A DNA stretch of 64,000 nt, taken from Pseudomonas brassicacearum (lineage in GTDB: Bacteria; Pseudomonadota; Gammaproteobacteria; Pseudomonadales; Pseudomonadaceae). The notes under the pieces were generated by a model. That model did not search any database. It saw only the letters and a program-made list of their open reading frames with translations, and was not told the origin of the DNA. The translations under genes were made by a program, and so were the position numbers. Shown here in pieces: positions 16,609-24,172 of the stretch (its first letter is position 1; the number at the start of each line of letters is the position of its first letter). Where the stretch lies: NCBI RefSeq assembly GCF_003732225.1, contig NZ_MOBJ01000003.1:305167-369166 (forward strand), in the 5' to 3' direction.

Positions 16609-16744
16609 CCGTAGCAGCTGGCGAAGCCTGCGTTCGGCTGCGCAGCGGCCGTAAATCCTGCCTCCACGGTTAACCTGAAAAAATGTGGTGTCTGATTTTA
16701 CGACTGCTTCGCAGCCGAACGCAGGCTTCGCCAGCTGCTACGGG
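16609..16744. repeat. REP doublet before queC
   Basis: Inverted pair with ends CCGTAGCAGCTGGCGAAGCC and GGCTTCGCCAGCTGCTACGG, the same family as the copies at 514-648 and 20366-20500. Together with the last one it brackets the queC/transporter/regulator region. Confidence 0.85.
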
Positions 16745-16815
16745 GAATGTGCCATGCCTGAAATCCTTTAACTTACCGGCATTAGGGCTTGCCCCGGCCA
16801 CGAAATAAAATACAG

Positions 16816-16882
16816 GGAAACTGGAGCATGTCATTTCGGAAACGTCCCACAGCCAGAGTTTGAGCTTCGCGCTAGGGTCAAT
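16816..16882 (+). promoter_or_regulatory. Shared leader segment, copy upstream of queC
   Basis: This copy aligns with 14684-14750 upstream of the toxin gene. It ends about 37 bases before the queC start, so the two very different genes sit behind a related leader. It may carry a promoter or mark an exchange boundary. Confidence 0.5.
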
Positions 16883-16918
16883 GCTCCACGTCGGGGGCAT
16901 CCCAAGGAAGAACGAACC

Positions 16919-17617
16919 ATGACTAAAAAGGCAGTTATCGTTTTCAGCGGTGGACAAGACTCCACAACCTGCTTGATCCATGCATTGCCACTCTACGATG
17001 AAATCCACTGCATTACGTTTGATTATGGCCAGCGCCATCGTGCGGAGATTGAAGTGGCGCAACACCTCTCGAGAAAGCTTGGCGTGACAAATCACAAAGT
17101 ACTGGATGCTTCATTGCTCAATGAACTGGCGATCAGTAGCTTGACCCGCGACAACATTCCAGTCCCAAGTGCAAATAGTTCCGGGGAAGGTGTGCCAAAC
17201 ACGTTCGTACCCGGCAGGAATATTCTGTTTTTAACCCTGGCCTCTATTTATGCCTATCAAGTGGGTGCTGACACTGTCATCACAGGCATTTGTGAAACAG
17301 AGAGCTCCGGCCACCCTGATTGTGGCGATGAATTTGCTAAAGTCTTGAATTACGCCATCGAATTGGGCATGGACTATAAGTTGCGCATTGAAACGCCGCT
17401 TATGTGGTTGAGCAAGGCGGAAACCTGGGCTTTGGCCGATTACCACAACAAGCTGGACTTCATTCGCTACCACACGCTGACTTGCTACAACGGATTACAG
17501 GGAAGTGGGTGCACCAACTGTGATGCCTGTAATCTTCGTGCAAAAGGACTGAATGAGTTTCTGGAGAACAAAACAGAGATCATGAACAGCCTAAAAGACA
17601 AGCTAAAATTAAAATAG
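16919..17617 (+). CDS. queC: 7-cyano-7-deazaguanine (preQ0) synthase, enterobacterial-type QueC
   Basis: A 232-residue QueC that makes preQ0 from 7-carboxy-7-deazaguanine, ammonia and ATP. The PP-loop is SGGQDS at residues 10-15, [13 protein letters not shown] follows near residue 97, and four zinc cysteines are Cys189, Cys198, Cys201 and Cys204. All key parts are intact. From memory it is much closer to E. coli QueC ([22 protein letters not shown]) than to the usual Pseudomonas QueC (LLSGGLDSAT, VPARNT), so it looks like a transferred second copy. AAGGA lies before ATG 16919. None of the other preQ0 genes (folE, queD, queE) is adjacent. It is convergent with a queuosine-precursor-type transporter gene. 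Confidence 0.92.
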   Translation: MTKKAVIVFSGGQDSTTCLIHALPLYDEIHCITFDYGQRHRAEIEVAQHLSRKLGVTNHKVLDASLLNELAISSLTRDNIPVPSANSSGEGVPNTFVPGRNILFLTLASIYAYQVGADTVITGICETESSGHPDCGDEFAKVLNYAIELGMDYKLRIETPLMWLSKAETWALADYHNKLDFIRYHTLTCYNGLQGSGCTNCDACNLRAKGLNEFLENKTEIMNSLKDKLKLK

Positions 17618-17671
17618 CTAGTCTGCTGCTGGGGGGGAATGAATTGTTAACAGCCAATCTGCCCCCTATCT

Positions 17672-18550
17672 TTATGCGGCCTGGGCTCCAGTTATATATT
17701 TTTTAAATAATGACCTCGCTCCGTAGGCAGGCAAAACGTTAAAAACAGCGAAACACATTTTTATAGCTATTTGGAGATAAACCATATTAAGTATATCGCC
17801 ACTTTGCATAGCGCCATAAAACGCAATATAGCAAAAAATAAAGCTATCTATCACCACTGCAAAGCAAGTACTAAAAAATATTCGCAGAAATAAAAACCTG
17901 GAGCTTGTGAGCTCTTTTATTTTACACAGCAGATACGAATTGACATATTCAGAAAAAAGAAACGAAACAGAAGATGCTACTAACACAGACGAAACATGAT
18001 TAATAACCTCGCTATAGGGCATATCAAGTTTCCAGCCAGGCAATCCTGGAAGGTAGGTCGAGGTACCAAGCAAAACAACAATAAGCGCATTACTTGAAAA
18101 AACAAATAATATGGCTCTCTTTGCGAGTCTAAGACCATAAAACTCGTTCAACAAATCAACTATCAAAAACGTCAACGGATAAAGGAAGACACCTGAAGTA
18201 ACAACAACATCAAACTGTTTTAAATAAATAGGTTTTGCCGCAGCAACATTTGTAAAGATGTACAGTGCAAACAACAGCAGATTGAGCACAACATAAATCA
18301 TCCACGACCGTTCATGACGATCATTTACTTCATATGCGGTCACAGCAGTTCCACGAGAATAAAACTTCCTATATACGTCCTTTATTTCTGCCTTATTTAA
18401 ATTATCCAGTATTTCACTTCTCAACAACTCACTTAGCTTTACTTTAACAACCTTCCCTGTAGAGATAACCATAATTACAGCAAGGCCTTTACTGTTTTCA
18501 AATCCTAACAACCTGTATTTGCTATTTTCAGCCTCACTACTACCGACCAT
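17672..18550 (-). CDS. VUT (YhhQ-like) family putative queuosine-precursor transporter with N-terminal extension
   Basis: A 292-residue protein. From about residue 80 it is a membrane protein of about six helices of the VUT/DUF165 family; FLIVDLLNEFYGLRLAK matches the family hallmark (T/I-D-x-L-N-E-x-Y-G). YhhQ-type members import preQ0/preQ1. The first 75 residues form a soluble, mostly polar segment (for example TGKVVKVKLSELL) that is not part of E. coli YhhQ as I recall it. Start ATG 18550 is chosen because GAGGAG lies seven bases upstream; it overlaps the regulator stop by 11 bases, so the two are translationally coupled. The region is visibly AT-rich, a sign of transfer. Confidence 0.78.
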   Translation of the reverse strand: MVGSSEAENSKYRLLGFENSKGLAVIMVISTGKVVKVKLSELLRSEILDNLNKAEIKDVYRKFYSRGTAVTAYEVNDRHERSWMIYVVLNLLLFALYIFTNVAAAKPIYLKQFDVVVTSGVFLYPLTFLIVDLLNEFYGLRLAKRAILFVFSSNALIVVLLGTSTYLPGLPGWKLDMPYSEVINHVSSVLVASSVSFLFSEYVNSYLLCKIKELTSSRFLFLRIFFSTCFAVVIDSFIFCYIAFYGAMQSGDILNMVYLQIAIKMCFAVFNVLPAYGARSLFKKYITGAQAA

Positions 18551-19139
18551 TAAATCGCTCCTCAACTATTTCCCCCACAATAAAAACAACATCAGATTCA
18601 AAAACAGACTTATTGGTTATAAATAGTTTTTTTGTTATCTTGTCGTACGCCAGCTTTTCTTTATCACTAGACGATAATCCCTTTTTCACTATCAATAAGT
18701 CTCCCGGCTCATTCACTTCACCAATTTCATTTTCTAGAAGCACACCTATTAAATTACAAGCAGCACCAAAATAATATGTCAGAGGGTGAGTTGTGGCTAA
18801 CTCACCAATTCTTTTATCCAGGCTCTGAATCAACAATTTTTCTTTAATTACAGGAACCGCCGCTGGATTCATATTTCCTTGCGGGGAAACACTACTCTCT
18901 ATTATTTCTTTTTCTTCAAAATCAACAGTCTCTATTTCACTATAAGACACACCAAAAAAATCAGATATTTTACGAATTGTAGACTGCTGTACGTTTACTA
19001 CCTTCCCTTCTAAAATGTTATATATCGTAGTCCTGGTCAAACCAATGGAGCTGCACAAAGAAAGCTGCGTTTCCCCGCGACTCCGTATCAAATACTTAAT
19101 ATTATTTTTCAAATTTTCTGTTTTTTCTTTCTTGTGCAT
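18540..19139 (-). CDS. HTH (XRE-family) regulator coupled to the VUT transporter
   Basis: A 199-residue protein. Residues about 10-65 form an XRE/Cro-type HTH (TQLSLCSSIGLTRTTIYNILEGK). The C-terminal half (residues about 115-199, LYVKK-like strands around GDLLIVKKGLSSSDKEKLAYDKI) resembles the beta-rich end of S24-type regulators, but I see no clear Ser-Lys protease pair. It is the first gene of a two-gene operon with the transporter and probably controls it. The DNA is AT-rich compared with its neighbours. What it senses is unknown. Confidence 0.72.
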   Translation of the reverse strand: MHKKEKTENLKNNIKYLIRSRGETQLSLCSSIGLTRTTIYNILEGKVVNVQQSTIRKISDFFGVSYSEIETVDFEEKEIIESSVSPQGNMNPAAVPVIKEKLLIQSLDKRIGELATTHPLTYYFGAACNLIGVLLENEIGEVNEPGDLLIVKKGLSSSDKEKLAYDKITKKLFITNKSVFESDVVFIVGEIVEERFNGR

Positions 19140-19600
19140 TGCATATTTACCATTTGCCTGCCATTACAAGAAACTGCATGCCCGAGCTGAGCACTCTGGC
19201 GGCGCTTTTTTGCGTTACCAGCATCCTACATGTATAGATCACGCACAAAAAATAATATCAAAAACACACCAAACAACCGTTAGATAATGTTTCACAGACT
19301 AAAACACCTCCGAACCAGAGAAATTTCTTACAGAAACAAGGAAGCACACATGAGTTTATGGACACCACGGTCTCGGGAGCGAACATAGCCCGTTTATTGT
19401 AGGCGGTGTATTGCGCGAAAAAACCTAACGACCAGTCACGCATTAATCATTTAATTACTCAGATGTTCACTTATTTGATTAACCTTATTATTATTTCTAT
19501 AAATAACTTTACCGCATCTCCAACCCGCGTACAGTGGTCAACCAAGTTCCGACTGACCACCTGAAACTTACACTTCTTAAAACTTGCAAGGAGCTCCGTC
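19140..19600. other. Intergenic region between divergent HTH regulator and DUF6124 gene
   Basis: 461 bases, AT-rich on the left. It should hold the promoter of the regulator/transporter pair and that of the DUF6124 gene. A very short open frame with a ribosome site (ATG 19350, 12 codons) could be a leader peptide but has no other support. An inverted repeat lies at 19534-19560. No other structure was seen. Confidence 0.4.
19534..19560. promoter_or_regulatory. Perfect inverted repeat upstream of the DUF6124 gene
   Basis: GTGGTCA at 19534-19540 and TGACCAC at 19554-19560 form perfect 7-base arms around a 13-base spacer. It lies about 40 bases before the start codon and could be an operator or an mRNA leader hairpin. 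Confidence 0.45.
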
Positions 19601-19984
19601 ATGAAAAAGACCACACCCAACTCCCCGCAATCGCCAGACCTTTCAACCGCAGACACCGCCGATTTATCCAAACTCACCGAAGTCGCCGAACGCAGCGTCA
19701 GCGCCCGCCTTCGCAACCCAGGCCGCCCCGACCCGGTCAGCCACGTTTTCACGATCATCCCGAATGTCGACACCGAATCCCTGCTCTGTCACGCCTGTGA
19801 AACCCTGGCCTCGCTCAACGTCATGACCACCGACTTCGCCGCCGAACTTGAAGGCTCGCGCCGCAATATGGCGTTGGCGATTCAACAGTTGGCCTTGCTG
19901 GGCGAGTTGTTGGTAAACCGGGCGCTGGATAACCTGGACCCGCCCGAGGGGTTGCCTGAGGTTCCGTCTAATAGCGCTCACTGA
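19601..19984 (+). CDS. DUF6124 family hypothetical protein
   Basis: A 127-residue soluble protein of the Pseudomonas-restricted DUF6124 type, with a polar, proline/serine-rich N-terminus and a helical C-terminal half (TESLLCHACETLASLNVMTTDFA, then a helix to LLVNRALDNLDPP). AAGGAG lies 9 bases before the ATG. The next small gene follows in the same direction. Members are often found as small paired genes in Pseudomonas; no function is known to me. Confidence 0.7.
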   Translation: MKKTTPNSPQSPDLSTADTADLSKLTEVAERSVSARLRNPGRPDPVSHVFTIIPNVDTESLLCHACETLASLNVMTTDFAAELEGSRRNMALAIQQLALLGELLVNRALDNLDPPEGLPEVPSNSAH

Positions 19985-20017
19985 GTGGTCGCGCTCTTTT
20001 ACCGAGTGGAGGTTTTC

Positions 20018-20272
20018 ATGGATCGATATATGCCTATCACCGGCATCGACTGCACCATCCCATCATTGCTGATCGACACCGAAGCACCACTGGACGTGTT
20101 GCACGACACCGCGGCCTACCGCATCCGCACCGCAACCCAACTGCTGGAGTATTTTGCGTTCAGCGAGGGCATTCATAGTGAGTTGGCGCGGGTGTTGGTG
20201 ACGTCATTGCGCGATGGCTGCGATTTGCTGGATGTCGTCGGGCGACGATTACAGGCGCAGATTTCGGCGTAA
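20018..20272 (+). CDS. Small hypothetical protein downstream of DUF6124
   Basis: An 84-residue soluble protein beginning MDRYMPITGIDC. ATG 20018 is used because GGAGG sits just before it; an earlier start would add 11 residues reading through the stop-linked region of the preceding gene. It lies 33 bases after the DUF6124 gene and just before a strong terminator, so the two form a short operon. The C-terminal half (TATQLLEYFAFSEGIHSELARVLV) has the same helical style as the preceding protein. Confidence 0.6.
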   Translation: MDRYMPITGIDCTIPSLLIDTEAPLDVLHDTAAYRIRTATQLLEYFAFSEGIHSELARVLVTSLRDGCDLLDVVGRRLQAQISA

Positions 20273-20279
20273 AAAAAAA

Positions 20280-20312
20280 CAGGCGACCTCAGTGAGATCG
20301 CCTGTTTTTTTT
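20280..20312 (+). terminator. Rho-independent terminator after the DUF6124 operon
   Basis: Arms CAGGCGA (20280-20286) and TCGCCTG (20298-20304) are followed by eight T residues. A run of A residues precedes the stem, so it could also act on the opposite strand. Confidence 0.85.
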
Positions 20313-20365
20313 ACGACAAAGGGCGCCTTTCGGCGTAATACCAGTCAGTTAAGCCTGTACGCAAT

Positions 20366-20500
20366 CCGTAGCAGCTGGCGAAGCCTGCGTTCGGCCGCAA
20401 AGCGGTCGCAGAATCTAGCCATGCGGTCTTTCAGATTAATCGTGCAAGCAGGATTTACGAGTGCTGCGCACTCGAACGCAGCCTTCGGCAGCTGCTACGG
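20366..20500. repeat. REP doublet after the DUF6124 operon
   Basis: Inverted REP pair with ends CCGTAGCAGCTGGCGAAGCC and GGCAGCTGCTACGG, related to those at 514-648 and 16609-16744. The bases from 20501 to 20707 show no gene or clear signal. Confidence 0.85.
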
Positions 20501-20707
20501 TTCATGCGTTGCCCCGGAATCCCGTAACTGTCTGGCATTGGCCTTTCGGCGCCCTTTCACAAACAGGTCGGCTTGTCATCGCCCTGTACCTGCCTGGCTC
20601 TGCGATGGCTGGTTGCCCAGGATCCTCAGAGTCTCACAAGCCCCTTTCGGGAACGTGGGCAGTATTGCCCAAGGTTGAGCAAACAGCCATAGCTCTATTT
20701 CGATGTA

Positions 20708-20995
20708 TCAGGTGCTGGCATGCAACTTCAGCCCTAACGCCTTGACGACTTTAAGGATCGTACCGAACTCAGGATTTCCTTCGCCGGACAGCGCTCGGTA
20801 GAGGCTCTCACGTGAAAGTCCGGCATCACGTGCAACCTGGGTCATACCTCGGGCGCGTGCAATTGTGCCAAGTGCCTTGGCGATAAAGGCTGGATCATCT
20901 CCGGCCTCCTCCATGCAAGCATCCAGGTAGTTGGCCATGTCCTCTTCGGTCTTGAGGTACTCGGCAGAGTCCCAGCGAGAAAATTGTTCGGTCAT
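20708..20995 (-). CDS. HigA-like antitoxin (addiction module antidote protein)
   Basis: A 95-residue protein with an HTH in its C-terminal half (MTQVARDAGLSRESLYRALSGEGNPEFGTILKVVKALGL), the pattern of the 'putative addiction module antidote' family. It should bind and neutralise the toxin encoded just upstream and repress the shared promoter. Its start overlaps the toxin stop by four bases, so the toxin comes first in the operon, the HigBA order. Confidence 0.85.
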   Translation of the reverse strand: MTEQFSRWDSAEYLKTEEDMANYLDACMEEAGDDPAFIAKALGTIARARGMTQVARDAGLSRESLYRALSGEGNPEFGTILKVVKALGLKLHAST

Positions 20996-21297
20996 GGATT
21001 TTGCTCCTGCCAGGATCTTGCAATGAGCCTGGCTTGTTTGATGTCTCGAGTCTGACTGCTTTTGTCACCCCCGCAAAGGAGAATGACCAATTGCCGCCCC
21101 TGCTGCATGAAGTACACCCGATAACCGGGGCCGTAATCGATACGTGCTTCACTCAATCCGTCGCCAACGGCCTTCACATCCCCCAGATTACCGTCAGCCA
21201 TGCGATCAATTCGCACCTGAATACGCATCCGGGCGCGACTATCGGCCAACTTCGTCAACCAACCCGAGAATGTTGAGCTTCGAATGATTTCAGTCAT
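20992..21297 (-). CDS. RelE/HigB-like toxin
   Basis: A 101-residue RelE/ParE-superfamily toxin (addiction module killer type), starting MTEIIRSSTFSGWL and ending with the typical strands YGPGYRVYFMQQGRQLVILLCGGDKSSQTRDI. Such proteins usually cut mRNA at the ribosome. ATG 21297 gives the normal family length; a longer frame upstream has no family support and would run through the operator. Confidence 0.85.
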   Translation of the reverse strand: MTEIIRSSTFSGWLTKLADSRARMRIQVRIDRMADGNLGDVKAVGDGLSEARIDYGPGYRVYFMQQGRQLVILLCGGDKSSQTRDIKQARLIARSWQEQNP

Positions 21298-21306
21298 ACG
21301 ACGAAG

Positions 21307-21324
21307 TGTAGCCTTCAAGCTACA
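21307..21324. promoter_or_regulatory. Likely operator of the toxin-antitoxin operon
   Basis: TGTAGC and GCTACA form perfect 6-base arms around six bases, about ten bases upstream of the toxin start. The position fits autoregulation by the antitoxin or the complex. Confidence 0.5.
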
Positions 21325-21401
21325 CCCGCTCAACCTGAATTTACTGCCCACACTGACAACGATGCCTGCGATGAGGGTCAAGACTGCATCTACAAGACTC
21401 G

Positions 21402-22298
21402 CTACGTCGCCTCAACCTTACGCGTCAGCAACTCGACAAACGCCTTGGCCATCGGCGATTTCTGATCCTTGCGCTGTACCAGCCACACGGCCGACATCGC
21501 CAGCGGGTCGAGCAAGGGGCGATAGACCACGCCGTCGATGCGCATCCGCTGATAGGACGCCGGCAACACCGACACTCCAAGCCCTGCCGCTACCAGACCA
21601 ATGATGGTCATGGCCTCGCCGGCTTCCTGGGTGAAGTGCGGGCTGAAACCCGCGTCGCGCGCCAGGCTCAGCAGTTGCGCGTATAGACCACTGCCGTAGC
21701 TGCGTGGGAAGAACACGAAGGGCTCGTGGGCCAGCGCTGACAGAAACAGCCCTTCCTCGCTGCCGACCACCAGCGGATCCTTGGAGCTGAGCACGGCCAC
21801 CAAGGGCTCCCGCGTCAACTCGACCACCTCAAGCGAATCCGGCAGCGGCAAGGGTCGCATGATCCCGACCTGAATCGACTCCTCCACCAACGCCTCGGCG
21901 ACTTGGGTGCTGCTCATCTCCCGCAGGTTCAAATGCACGGCCGGGAAGCGCTGACGGAACGAGAAGATCGCCTGGGGGATGGTCGAGTTGAACGGCGCCG
22001 ATGAGGTGAAGCCAATCTTCAATTCCCCCAGTTCGCCAAGTTGAGCTCGACGGGCGACGTCAGCGGCTTTGTCGACTTGGGCCAGCACTAGCCGAGCCTC
22101 TTCGAGGAACAGCCGACCGGCCTCACTGAGCTCGACCCGACGATTGGTACGCTCGAATAAACGTGCGCCGACTTCCTGTTCCAGTACCTGAATCTGCTGG
22201 CTCAACGGTGGCTGAGAGATGCCCAGCACTTGTGCTGCGCGGCCGAAGTGCAGTTCTTCGGCGACGGCGATGAAGTAGCGCAAATGGCGCAATTCCAT
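21402..22298 (-). CDS. LysR-family regulator (BenM/AlsR-like) divergent from an MFS gene
   Basis: A 298-residue LysR regulator. The opening MELRHLRYFIAVAEELHFGRAAQVLGISQPPLSQQI is typical of the aromatic-acid (CatR/BenM/AlsR) branch. It is divergent from an MFS transporter gene with a gap of about 118 bases, which should contain both promoters and its binding site, and most likely controls that transporter. Confidence 0.88.
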   Translation of the reverse strand: MELRHLRYFIAVAEELHFGRAAQVLGISQPPLSQQIQVLEQEVGARLFERTNRRVELSEAGRLFLEEARLVLAQVDKAADVARRAQLGELGELKIGFTSSAPFNSTIPQAIFSFRQRFPAVHLNLREMSSTQVAEALVEESIQVGIMRPLPLPDSLEVVELTREPLVAVLSSKDPLVVGSEEGLFLSALAHEPFVFFPRSYGSGLYAQLLSLARDAGFSPHFTQEAGEAMTIIGLVAAGLGVSVLPASYQRMRIDGVVYRPLLDPLAMSAVWLVQRKDQKSPMAKAFVELLTRKVEAT

Positions 22299-22416
22299 GA
22301 AAACTCCATTAGGTCGTTAAACCTATCAAACAGGTCGAACAATATATTGGATAGAAACATTAGCCAGCTATATGATTTTTCCATTGCCTGCCTGGCCGTG
22401 CTCTCCCGAGGTCCCC

Positions 22417-23694
22417 GTGAAAACTGCTGTCGCCCCGCTCGCCCATGAATTGCCGCCGACTGCGCTGGACGATGTGGTCGCCCAACTGAACGATGTGTAC
22501 ATCGAAAAAGGCACGCCGATGTTCATGCGCACGGTGCTGGCGCTGTTCTCCGGCGGTTTCGCGACCTTCGCCCTGCTCTACTGCGTGCAGCCGATGATGC
22601 CGCTGTTCTCCCGTGAGTTTTCGATCAACGCGGCGCAGAGCAGCCTGATCCTGTCGGTGGCCACCGGGATGCTCGCCATCGGCCTGCTGATCACCGGCCC
22701 GATCTCCGACCGCATCGGCCGTAAACCGGTGATGGTTGCGGCGCTGTTCGCCGCAGCGTTGTGCACTATCGCCAGTGCGATGATGCCGAGCTGGCAGGGG
22801 GTGCTGGTGATGCGTGCACTGGTCGGGCTATCCCTCAGCGGGCTGGCGGCGGTGGCCATGACTTACCTGAGCGAAGAGATTCATCCACAGCACATCGGCC
22901 TGGCGATGGGGCTGTACATCGGTGGCAACGCGATTGGCGGGATGTGCGGCCGGCTGATCGTCGGCGTGTTGATCGACTTCGTCAATTGGCACACGGCGAT
23001 GCTGGTGATCGGCGGGCTGGCGCTGATTGCCGCGACGGTGTTCTGGAAAATCCTCCCCGAATCGCGCAACTTCCGCTCCCGCTCGATGCACCCACGCAGC
23101 TTGCTCGACGGCTTCACCATGCACTTTCGCGACGCCGGCCTGCCGTGGTTGTTCCTTGAAGCGTTCGTGCTGATGGGCGCGTTCGTCACGCTGTTCAACT
23201 ACATCGGCTATCGCCTGCTGGCCGAACCGTATCACATGGATCAGGCCTTCGTAGGCTTGCTCTCGGTGGTTTACCTGTCGGGTATCTACAGTTCGGCGAA
23301 AATCGGCGCACTGGCCGACAAACTCGGCCGCCGCAAAGTGCTGTGGGCGACCATCGTGCTGATGCTCGCGGGCCTTGCACTGACTTTGCTCACACCGTTG
23401 CCGCTGGTGATCATCGGCATGTTGATCTTTACCTTTGGTTTCTTCGGCGCGCACTCGGTGGCCAGCAGCTGGATCGGCCGCCGCGCCACCAAGGCCAAGG
23501 GCCAGGCCTCGTCGCTGTACCTGTTCAGCTACTACGCCGGATCAAGTATCGCCGGCACGGCGGGCGGGGTGTTCTGGCACTTGGGCGGCTGGAACGGGAT
23601 CGGCCTGTTTATCGGCGGGTTGCTGGTGATTGCACTGTTGGTGGCGTTGAAACTGGCCCGGTTGCCATTGCTGCCCAACAACCAATCGGTGTGA
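22417..23694 (+). CDS. MFS transporter (YnfM-like)
   Basis: A 425-residue major facilitator protein with about 12 helices and the loop 2-3 motif GPISDRIGRKP. It looks like the YnfM-type exporters regulated by divergent LysR proteins. GTG 22417 is chosen as the start because GAGG precedes it; starting at ATG 22372 would add 15 residues without a ribosome site. The hydrophilic first 40 residues are normal for this group. Substrate unknown. It is convergent with gspM, ten bases apart. Confidence 0.85.
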   Translation: MKTAVAPLAHELPPTALDDVVAQLNDVYIEKGTPMFMRTVLALFSGGFATFALLYCVQPMMPLFSREFSINAAQSSLILSVATGMLAIGLLITGPISDRIGRKPVMVAALFAAALCTIASAMMPSWQGVLVMRALVGLSLSGLAAVAMTYLSEEIHPQHIGLAMGLYIGGNAIGGMCGRLIVGVLIDFVNWHTAMLVIGGLALIAATVFWKILPESRNFRSRSMHPRSLLDGFTMHFRDAGLPWLFLEAFVLMGAFVTLFNYIGYRLLAEPYHMDQAFVGLLSVVYLSGIYSSAKIGALADKLGRRKVLWATIVLMLAGLALTLLTPLPLVIIGMLIFTFGFFGAHSVASSWIGRRATKAKGQASSLYLFSYYAGSSIAGTAGGVFWHLGGWNGIGLFIGGLLVIALLVALKLARLPLLPNNQSV

Positions 23695-23704
23695 GGCCTG
23701 CACG

Positions 23705-24172
23705 TCAGGAACCCTGCACCAGCACCTGTGCCTCCAGCGCTTGCCCCTGCTTGTCCAGTGTCAGTGATTGCAAGGTCGCACCGTCCTGTTCGGTTCGGTG
23801 CAGCCAGGCCAGTAGCACCCGCGCATCTCCGCGCAGCGTCAGGCGCAGAAGATCGCCTTGCACCTCCAGCTGTTGCAGGTCGAGGCCGTCGGCAATTGCG
23901 CGTTCACTGAGTTGCGTGGACAGCGGGGCAGTCCCTTCGGCCCGAGCACCGGGGGCTTGAGCTCGAGCGACCTCCCCGGCCTGAACCAGTCGCTGCTGGT
24001 ACAAGCGCTCAGCCACCGCAAGCCGCTGCTGGGACGGCTGCCATAACCCGACGAACGCCAGTCCGGCAACGAGCGCTACCACCAGGACACTCAGCGCCTG
24101 TCGGTCGCGCAGCGCCAGCCGACTCCAGGTCTGCGTCACACTGACCGGCAGCTTCGGTATGTTGAGTTTCAT
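23705..24172 (-). CDS. gspM: Type II secretion system protein GspM
   Basis: A 155-residue inner-membrane platform protein with one helix (residues about 28-45, LSVLVVALVAGLAFVGLW) and a small periplasmic ferredoxin-like domain. It binds GspL and helps anchor the assembly ATPase. ATG 24172 overlaps the gspL stop. It is the last gene of the gsp operon, with no gspN seen. Confidence 0.85.
   Translation of the reverse strand: MKLNIPKLPVSVTQTWSRLALRDRQALSVLVVALVAGLAFVGLWQPSQQRLAVAERLYQQRLVQAGEVARAQAPGARAEGTAPLSTQLSERAIADGLDLQQLEVQGDLLRLTLRGDARVLLAWLHRTEQDGATLQSLTLDKQGQALEAQVLVQGS

Noticed and set aside
19350..19388. Twelve-codon open frame with a ribosome site (MSLWTPRSRERT)
   Set aside because: Too short to support alone; no regulatory structure links it to the next gene.
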